Assembly (NCBI GenBank): GCA_023362775.1
Contig: JALMGJ010000005.1
Location: forward strand, 38,187,463-38,251,462
DNA length: 64,000 nt
Source: Charina bottae
Taxonomy: Eukaryota > Chordata > Lepidosauria > Squamata > Charinaidae
Direction of reading: 5' to 3'
Shown here: piece after piece, positions 45,201-55,100 of the stretch
Layout: every line of letters begins with the position of its first letter
How positions within the stretch are numbered: position 1 is the first letter of the stretch
Program-made: the position numbers and the translations under genes
Notes under the pieces: model-generated
Told to the model about the DNA's origin: nothing
What the model saw: only the letters and a program-made list of their open reading frames with translations
Databases searched by the model: none

Positions 45201-48200
45201 CTGGGCTAGAAACCAGGAGACTGAATTTTAGTCCTCCATTAGCTATGAAAGCCGGATGGGTGACTTGCAGCTGGTTACTCTCTCTTCAGCCCAACCCACC
45301 TTACAGGGTGGTGGTTGTGGGGAAAATAGGAGACGGGAACGTTAGGTATGTATGCTACCTTGAGTTGACCAAAAATAAAGATGGCATAAAAATCTAATAA
45401 TAAATATGTTCCTCCTCAATCTTCTCAAGGTTAAACATTTTCAGTTTCTATGAAGCTTTTTAAAAGGATTGTCTGTGGAGCTTCCCATCCCTGATTATCA
45501 CCCTTTATTCCATTTAGACATGACACTTCATGCTGTTGACTCAAGTGCTACAGCTTGCTGTCTGAGATATTTTAATGCATACTCTCTTACTCTCCTCACT
45601 CCTTTTTGTTAAAAAATTGGTCGTTTGGTAGCTAATTTGTATATGCTAATTGTGCTTTAGCTACCCTTGATAATTTTGGACCAACCTTTTAATTAAGCTA
45701 AGCTGTTAAAAAAATGCTTGTCTTCTTTGTTATTGCTATCAAAAAGTAAGCTGGCAAAAAGTTTTCCTGACTAGACACAGCTCCCTAATCTCTTTCTTCC
45801 TAGAGTTCAGGTTACTCACTTAGCAGGCAGCAATTGGAAAGGGGTTTGTTATATCATATTGGCTTTCTGTACTATATAAAGCTCACCATATATACAAATT
45901 ACGAACACTATCCATTTTGTACGTGGCATGCCATTTTTATGCAGTGGCTTGAAATATGTGGCAATATGAAGTATGCTAATAGTATCATAGTTCCTGGGGC
46001 ACTCCATGGTTTAACAAGGAGCTCTGGATATGAAGTAGCAGAAATGATGCCTTGAGCTACAGTATGTGTCGGAAGATGAAGAATAAATACAACTATATAC
46101 ATGTACAAGCCCAGCTTTGAACCTATACCATAGTGATGAGAATAGCAAAGTATTAGTAGTTCTCTTTCTCACTGCCTTGACTGAATATTGTGCAATGGCA
46201 GCTTTTAAGATGCCTCATACCCTTTTAGGGAAGGATGGATAGGACAATATATCTTGAGGTTGCTGGGACATGTTTACAAGACATTTTGTTGATACAATTT
46301 ATTGTGTTTGCTCTGACTTAGATCCCACTTTAGCAGAAACAAGTTGGATAACTGGGGCAGTGTTTTGTGGGGTTCTTTCAGACTCTGAGAATGTACTGGT
46401 TTCTTGAGAATGAGCTCTGCTATCTGGGATGGATCTATCCCTGTACTGGCTCCTTCAGGAAGTTGGGTCAATCATATACATTTGGATTAGAGATAGTAAA
46501 TGCTCATTTGAAAGGGGTGTGTGGGCAGGTAATACACAGCTTTCGAAGAGGCCATCTCCTGATTCAACCAGGTTGGATAGCTTCCATTCAGTATCCAACC
46601 TTCTTGGAAAAGGTTGTGGAGAAGATGGTAAGACTACAACTACAAAGAATCTTGGATGAAGCAAATTATGTAGATCAGTTTCAGTTGGGTTTCATACCCA
46701 GGAATGAGCTACTTGCTCTTGGAGAACTTGAATAGGGAAGGTGTAGCCCGCCTAGTCCTATTGGATCTCTCAGTAGCATTCAGTGCCACTGACCATGATA
46801 ACCTTTTGAACCATCTCCAAGAGAGTGGGAGTACTATTTTACAATGTTATGTTCCTACTTAAGTGGATAGACTCAGTCAGTGGTAATAAGGGAAGAGCAG
46901 TTGAGCCCCTGGTCAGTCCTGTGTATGGTCCCACAGGGCTCAATTTTTTTCTTCTGTGTTCTTAACTTCTACATGAAACTTCTTCACAAATGGCCTACTC
47001 CTTCAAATCTCTTGCCTTTGATTATTCATGTCATTATGTCAAGATTTCATATATCCTTAGGCTAAACATCTTATAGCTGAAGTAAACTCTTTTTTGTTTC
47101 AATTAGACTAATTAAATTTAAACTTCCTTCTTAACAGCAGCTTCCTTTTAAAGGTTATATTTTCCCTTCCTAAAGGAAGGAATAAGAGCCAGTTTGGTGT
47201 AGTGGTTAAGGCACCAGGCTTGAAACCGGGAGACCATGAGTTCTATTCCTGTCTTAGGCACGAAATCAGCTGGGTGACCTTGGGCCAGTCACTCTCTGTC
47301 AGCCCTAGGAAGCAGGCAGTGGCAAACCACTTCCAAAATCTTGCCAAGAAACTGCAGGGACTTGTCCAGGCAGTTGCCAGGAGTCAAAAAACTAACTCGA
47401 AGGAACAGAAAAAAAAGAGGGGGGGATTACAATGAAGCTAGTTTGTCTACTGGCTTGTCTCTTTTCACCTCTCTTAGAAAACGTATGTAACATTGAACAA
47501 AGGTGGAGGGTTTTTGTTGAACTGTTGGAGGTTGTTAAACTGCGATAATTCTAATTTTGTTGTCATATTTTATTTCATAACCCAACTTATATGTTTTTTA
47601 TTTCATATTGACACCAGCTTCCTCCAACACAGTAATTCTATTGTTCTATTCTTTTTTCCTCAAAAGGACTTTTTGTCTAAATTCTCAGAGGGCAAATAGA
47701 TTTTTAAGTATTATCAGTTAGAGCACTTGATATTTTTTAACTTGGTATGGGTCAACTAGAATGAGTTTCTTGGATTGTGAGTGATATTAAGAAGGAGCTA
47801 ACATGCCACACACATTACAGTTTATTTGATTTCAATTTATTTCATCTATGGAATTCATAGCCAGCTTTATTGAAGCTCAAAGAGGCATTATCTTTTATAT
47901 GGCTTCAGTCATACAGGCAATACAGCTGCTTGTACTAAGGGTAATGAATGATTTTCTTGTTTCAAATAATTTCATAGGCAATTTATGTTAAAATAAAAGA
48001 AGGAAATTCAGTAAAAAGCAATCAAAACAGCCATTTATATATTTATTTGATTTATATCCTGCCTTGCATATATGAAAGATATAGTATGAAAAGAAGTGTA
48101 AAATTACAAACAGAAGTAAAAATACTTTAGATTAAAAGGCAAGAGAAAACTTTTTTAAAGACAAGTTGTTTCTAGATCCTGAAAGTTGTTGCAGCAGGCA

Positions 48201-51200
48201 AACCTCCATAGGGAAATTAGGTCCCACCACAGAAGCAGACTCCCTTGCATGCTGAATGGCAAGGCTGGGGAAAAGCCTTAGGGGAAGAACTTGATGTACA
48301 GACTGGAAAATGTGGGAGGTAACCTGTTCCTGAAAAGGGGCGCGATGGCTCAGCGGGTAAGACGCCAGGCTTGTTGATCGGAAGATCGCAAGTTCGGAGG
48401 CTCGAATCCCTAGTCCCGCATGATGAAGTGAGCTCCCACACTAGCCCCAGCTCTTGCCAACCTAGCAATTCAAAAGCATGCAAATGCAAGTAGATTAATA
48501 GGTACCACTTCGGTGGGTAGGTAACAGCGTTCCGCGCGCGTCATGCCGGCCACATGACCGTGGAAGCATCTTCGGACAGCGCTGGCTCTTCAGCTAACAA
48601 ACGAGATGAGCACCGGCCCTTAGAGTCGGACACGACTGTGCAGGGGAAACCCTTAACCTGTTCCTGAGTGGTAAAAGGCTTTGAAGGTTGAAATTTGATT
48701 CTTGAAATTGTCCAGGAGTTAGTACTGTCAGTGAAGCTTTGTACCTAGTTTTATCTAACCCTGAAAGGCTGAATATGGAATGCTGCTGCCCAGGCATGAT
48801 GAAACCTTTACATAGGTTACCACTGAGCTCTTTCTCATCTGGAAAAACAAGTTTGTCTTCCTTGCTCCACATGGTCACTGGCTAGATTTGTATTTTTTTA
48901 AAATCGTCTCAGCGGGGGGAAAAAAGTCCCCTTAATTTGTGTTTGTATTGCTGAGCTGTTTCATCTACTGCCTGGCTCTTGCTGAATTGAGAACAGATTG
49001 AATATTCTGTAGCCACTTTGCTTTTTGAGGCAGTGTAACTTTGGGAAGCTGTGCTTTGAAGGCAAGATCTGGCACAGCATACTGAACACCTATTGTAATA
49101 CTATGATAGAGCACTGCTTTGCCATCTCAGCCCACTGCTGGCAAGACCCAGTTTCTCACAATCCTTGCTTTGTGTTGTTTCTGTGCTGGAATGAGGATAT
49201 GAGAGACTGCTCCCATGGCTGTGGATCCTGAGTCAGTTAACCCTTTGGAGCCATTGCTGTTCTTGCGAAACTGCCTTACAATTCATGCAGCTCCCATAAA
49301 ATCTCTTTTTTCAGAGTGGCAGGATGCCAGACTTTGCTTTCTTAGTTTTTGTTTGTGAAAGTAATTTTGATTTGGGCAGTGACTGAATAGGTGGAGAGAG
49401 AATGAGAATGAGATTTCCTGAGATTGTAATGATTACTTCTGTGTTACAGCCTGTCTTTGAATTTAGGAAATGCCTTACTTCAGTTCCTCCATCATTGTAA
49501 GTGCATCCTCGTTATAAGAAAATATACAATCCTATTTTTCTGTGTGTTCTGCAAGCATTAGGGCTGCTTGTGTGCTCCCTTTACAGAGCTTGACATTCTT
49601 ATCTAATAGCACCTGAAATTTGTATCTGCTAACTATCTTTTGGACAGAATGTAGCCCATTATCTTTACTGGAATTATTCATGTGTGGGTTTTTGCTTTTG
49701 GACTGGAGGCATCATCTTAATAGTTACTTGCATCCCTGCTATGTGATTATTTGCTATCCTGGCTTTAGAATCTAAACCATGAACTAAGTGATGACAATCC
49801 TCAAAAGCTATAGAAAAAGCTAATCTGGCAAGTTTTGAAAAACAGTTATAGTGCACACACACAGACACAAAGTGTAACATGGGGAGGGGGCGCATTGCAC
49901 CATCTGGCTGGCTGTTTGCTTCCTTTGAAAAGGGCTTCAAGGATCAGGCTTTTGATGGTGTGCTTCTGGCAGAGGGCACCTGTGCAGGATTAAACCAGGT
50001 TCCCAGATCTGGGGCTTAAAAGGAATGCTCTTCTAGAGATGCAAAATTATTGCTGAAAATACAGTTTTAAAGGATGTTTGCCCCTTGTAGAGCATCTTAG
50101 GAAGACTTGGGCTGTGGGCATCCCAATTTTATATTTGTACATTTATGTGGAAACTAGGAAAGTTAGGTGGAAGGACAGGAAAATTGAACTGTAGTTTGGT
50201 TTGACCAGCAGAAGGTCCTGAAGGAAGCAGATTATCTGGACCCTTTTCAGTTGGGCTTTAGGCCTGGATACAGCACAGAGACAGCGTTGACTATGCTTGT
50301 GGATGACCTCTGGCAGGCCTGGAATAGGGTTGGTACGATGATGCTTACCCTGCTTGATCTTTCAGCACCATCAATCAAATATCCTTTTGGACTGTCTCTG
50401 GAAGGTTGGAAGTGGGGACACTATATTGCAGTGGTTCTCTTCCTTCCTCCAACACTGGTCTCTGTTGGTATTGATAGATGGGTGAGATTCAGCATGAGCC
50501 CTCGCTATGCAGAGTTTTTCAGGGCTCAACACACTCCCCACTTCTGTTCAATCTACATGAGGCCAGAAATGGTTCTGGTCATATGATGAATAACCTGTAC
50601 TAGGAACTGGATGGGAGAGTTGGTTGGTTTTCCTCTTGATGGCAGTTGTTCCTTATCAATGCTAAGTAAGCAATCCATACTCTTGCACATTGCCTCAGTA
50701 TGGTAACCGGCTGGATAAGGGAGAGCAAACAGTACAACAAATTTGTAAATAATATTCTGATTTTGGAGTTTGAGGTTCAGCCACTTTTGGATGGGGTTGT
50801 ACTCTCCCTGAAAGAACGGGTTCACAGTCCGGGAGTACTCCTTGATTTTCAGTTGTAATTGGATCCATAGGTAGCAAATGTGGCAGAGAGTGGTTTTAGA
50901 GAAAAGTGTCTCTAAGTTGCAGTTGGTGGCAACTAGGTGGCTTACTGCTGCAAGGTACAAGGATCATACGCCTTTAATGTAGGATCTGCATTGATTACCA
51001 CTTGCTGACTGGGCACAATTTCAGGAGTGGAGTATTGACTTTAAAAGCTTTCAGTGGCTTAGGTCATGACTGATAAAGGATCACCTCTCCCATTTTGAAC
51101 ATGCCCAGCTGTTAAGTTCTGCAGAGGAGGCCTTTTTGAAAACGTTCCTGCTATCAGAGACCTGTCTTTCTAGCAGTTGGAAGAAAGTCTCCTTTGGCAT

Positions 51201-52069
51201 TGCTGCCAGGCTATGAAGTCCGCTCCTGTGTTGCATTTGGCTCCTGCTCTCTCAGCATTTAGAAAATCTGTTTTTAAAAGAGTTGCATATCTTTTGCCAG
51301 GTTTTTAACTGATTTTAGTATCTGTTTTGGGGTTTATTTTAGATTGTTTTTCTCTCTCTCTTTACATTAAAAAATGTATTAGCTGCCTTAAAAAATAAAT
51401 CAAGGGATTTAAGTCAAATAAATAATGAAATTCCTATTAGCCATAATTAGAGCTCTGAAAAAGAACATAATTAATTGTGGGTTTTTTTCCCCCTCCTAAA
51501 ATTTACTGCTGTAGCAAGCATCTGAAGGACTAAGAACAGACCTGGCTTCCCAGTCTGATTCTTTTTATTATGACTCCTGGAGTGCTTGTCCTCAGGCCCT
51601 GTCTCACCTGTGCACATGATCTGTGTTTCCTAATTGTTCCCTGATCCATTTGGCTCTTTTTTATTTGTGAATCAGCCCTTCTTATCTACAAAACTAGTTT
51701 CTCTCTTTGTAGATTCATTTTTTTAAGTAACAGGAAGTGGGGGTGGGTAGCCAAGGGGACTTTCATGCTAAAGAGGAACAATGAAAATTTAGCAATGATT
51801 CAACTTCTTTTTGCTCCCAGTGACAAGGAATTTTATGTATGTGAAGTGCTCTTGTGTTGCAAAACTTTATACCATGCAATTTTAGATTTCAGTTCCTCTA
51901 GAAACCAATAAGCTAATCTGTGTGCAAGTGCTAATTATACTGTAGGCATAGGATTCTTTGTTAACATTTTAAATCAGTAAGCCAAAGTGATTTCATTAAT
52001 AAGAAACAGATATTTTTTTCAATTTTCTCAAATTGAGAAAAGGCATTTTAAAATCCACAACAGATATGG

Positions 52070-52110
<41 letters not shown>

Positions 52111-55100
52111 CACACACACTTTATTGAAGTTTCAAAATACAGTTAAAATACAAAGTATAGAAAAGCTTGAGGAAAGAGCTAAAAGAACAAAGAGAAATTA
52201 AAAAGTGCAAGAATAGCTAGGAAAAGATACAAAGAAAGTGACTTCCAACCTTTTTCAACACAGATATAAATGCATATTATAATACCTTAATCCAGAGCTT
52301 TCCAAACTATGTGTCGTGACACATTAGTGTGTTGGCTGTAGCTTGAATCACGTAAACTGGATTTCTATTTTCTCAGTGGAAACGTTTCGCTCCTTATCCA
52401 AGGAGGTTCTTCAGTCTGAGCAAAGTTAGTAAGGGAATCCTTAAATATGTTGCTGTGTGACCTTGCACCTGGGGCTAGGTCATGGTTATTTTGAGATGTT
52501 ATTTCTAGGTCCCTTTATCATCTAAAGAAGGATCGTTAAGATCACCATGCTGCTGTTGAGCTTGTGAAATGGTCTTAATCTTCCTAGGCACAGAAGACAA
52601 AGCAGGGAGGAAAATAGGGGAAAGATTGTGCCTGAGGCCCCCACCTCTATTCAAGGAAGAATTTTCCAAGTTGGCATAAATGGATTCCTTGACCCCTCTC
52701 TCAAACCACCTATCTTCTCTGTCTAAAATGTGAACATTAATGTCCTCAAATGAGTGTCCATACAACATTGCCAAACACCTCTCTACCATACTAGCACCTC
52801 TAGTTGGACACTCTGAACACCACATCCATAATTTGGAAGAATTTGTTTCCAAAGCTAAGATCCTGAAACTGGATGCAGATGAAACTATGGTCTCCTTCGA
52901 TGTGTCCTCCCTTTTCACCAGCATCCCCACCACTCATGCTCTATCCGCTGTCAGGAAGAGACTAGAAGAGGACAGCACCCTTGAAAGGAGAAACCATCTC
53001 AACCCTAACCAGATCTGCCATCTTCTGGACTTGTGTCTTAACACTACTTATTTCTCATACAGAGGTGACTTTTACAGACAAAAACATGGCTGTGCCATGG
53101 GTTCTCCTGTGTCACCCATTGTGGCCAATTTATACATGGAAGAAGTGGAGAAGAAAGCACTCAACACATTCCAGGGAACGGTGCCCACCCACTGGTTTAG
53201 GTATGTGGATGACACCTGGGTCAAAATCAAGGCCCAGGAAGTACAGGCCTTCACGGACCATATAAACACTATAGATGCCAACATTAGGTTCACCAGAGAA
53301 GACACCAAGGACAACAGACTGGCATTCCTAGACTGTGAAGTCCTCATTGGGACCGGTGGCAAGCTAGAAATAGGGATCTACAGGAAACCCACACACACAG
53401 ATCAATATCTGATGTTTGACTCCCACCATCCACTGCAGCACAAACTAGGAGTCATCAGGACATTGTCACACAGAGCAGAAACCATCCCCACCTCCATGGA
53501 TTCCAAAAAGAATGAAAATCAGCACCTGAGAACAGCTCTGAAGGCCTGTGGATATCCAAATTGGGCCTTCACTAAATCTAAATCTACCAGACCTAAAACA
53601 GCGACAGATAGGGCTGAGACTCAGAGTAAACGGAAGAACCTGGTCATTCCTTACATGGCTGGCGTGTCTGAAAAGATAAAACGGATATTTGGCAAACACC
53701 ACATACCTGTATATTTCAAACCCACCAACACACTGAGACAGAGGCTTGTACACCCCAAAGATCAAATTCCAAAACACAAGAAAAGCAATGTAGTTTATGC
53801 AATCCAGTGCAGTGAGGAGTGCTCTGAACTCTACATTGGAGAAACCAAACAACCTATGTACAGGAGGATGGCCCAACACAGGAGAAGTAACACCACCGGA
53901 CCAGAGTCAGCAGTTTATCTTAATCTAAAGGAAAAAGGACACTCATTTGAGGACATTAATGTTCACATTTTAGACAGAGAAGATAGGTGGTTTGAGAGAG
54001 GGGTCAAGGAATCCATTTATGCCAACTTGGAAAATCCTTCCTTGAATAGAGGTGAGGGCCTCAGGCACAATCTTTCCCCTATTTTCCTCCCTGCTTTGTC
54101 TTCTGTGCCTAGGAAGATTAAGACCATTTCGCAAGCTCAACAGCAGCATGGTGATCTTAACAATCCTTCTTTAGATGATAAAGGGACTTAGAAATAACAT
54201 CTCAAAATAACCATGACCTAGCCCCAGGTGTAAGGTCACACAGCAACATATTTAAGGATTCCCTTACTAACTTTGCTCAGACTGAAGAAGCTCCTTGGAT
54301 AAGGAGCGAAACGTTTCCACTGAGAAAATAGAAATCCAGTTGACATGATTCAAGCTACAGACAATTCCACCTGGATGACTGAGAACCTTCATAGACATTA
54401 GTGTGTTGGCTGCAGTGTCTGGGTATGTTGCGGCTGCTGCTGCCTTCGAGCCCTGCCAGGATTCCGCGCAGGTCCTAGTGCCTGCCTTGTGCCTTGGAGG
54501 CTCCAAACCTGCTGTGATTCCACGCAGGTCCTAGTGCCTGCCTTGTGCCCTGCTGTAAGAGTATGTTGTGAAATGATGCCCTGCTGTAACAGTGTGTTGC
54601 AAAATGATGCCCTGCTGTAAGAGTGTGTCGCGAAATGATGCATGCCTAAAAAGTGTGTCACCAATTTAAAAGTTTGGAAAACTCTGCCTTAATCTCTTAC
54701 TCTTAACTAAACCTTAACAAACATTATTTCTACAAAAGATAACTGTTTAATCATCAATGCCCAAAATTAAAACTTCATTTTTTTCAGATCCAAGCAAATC
54801 CAGAAGCGGTCACAAAGGATATTTTTAAGCAGAAACGATAACAAAAACTACTATGGTGCCCCTTTCAGAAATAAATGTCTGGGTTGTTTTTTTTTAAAAA
54901 AAGGTTAATTTTTTTTAATGGTTAGTTTCTAAAACTCTTTATGTATATCTGGATTATTTTTTGTTACCCTTGCACAAATCTTTATGCTTTTGTCTGTCAG
55001 AGGATGAATAAGGACAGTAATTAATCCAGACACTCGAGTTGAGATGCCAATTGAAACTAATTTTATCATTATATGCATACTTCTACCATAGAAACAGATA

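Larger units (their letters stand above)
52337..54394 (+). mobile_element. Penelope-like retroelement with inverted terminal copy
   Basis: An ~2.06-kb insertion flanked by an ~18-bp duplication of hAT sequence, acattagtgtgttggctg (52321-52338 and 54395-54412; the exact edge is uncertain by a base or two). The + strand unit carries the open frame and 3' region. The 3' region is also present inverted at the 5' side: 52335-52759 is complementary to about 53938-54366. Inverted or tandem terminal repeats are known for Penelope elements. Inversion differences are few, so the insertion is fairly young. 5'-truncated relative to full elements. Confidence 0.88.
52293..54686. mobile_element. hAT MITE, type B, interrupted by a Penelope-like element
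   Basis: Left part CAGAGCTTTCCAAACTATGT (52293-52336) and right part ending AGTTTGGAAAACTCTG (54395-54686), with exact target duplication ccttaatc (52285-52292, 54687-54694). The right part has the GCAGGTCCTAGTGCCTGCCT units of type B in reverse orientation and repeated TGCCCTGCTGTAAGAGTGTG units. Everything from about 52337 to 54394 is a later insertion. Confidence 0.92.

Noticed and set aside
48334..48430. tRNA gene-like sequence with A and B boxes
   Set aside because: It is the head of a full-length SINE with a 14-bp target duplication and would not fold as a complete tRNA cloverleaf.
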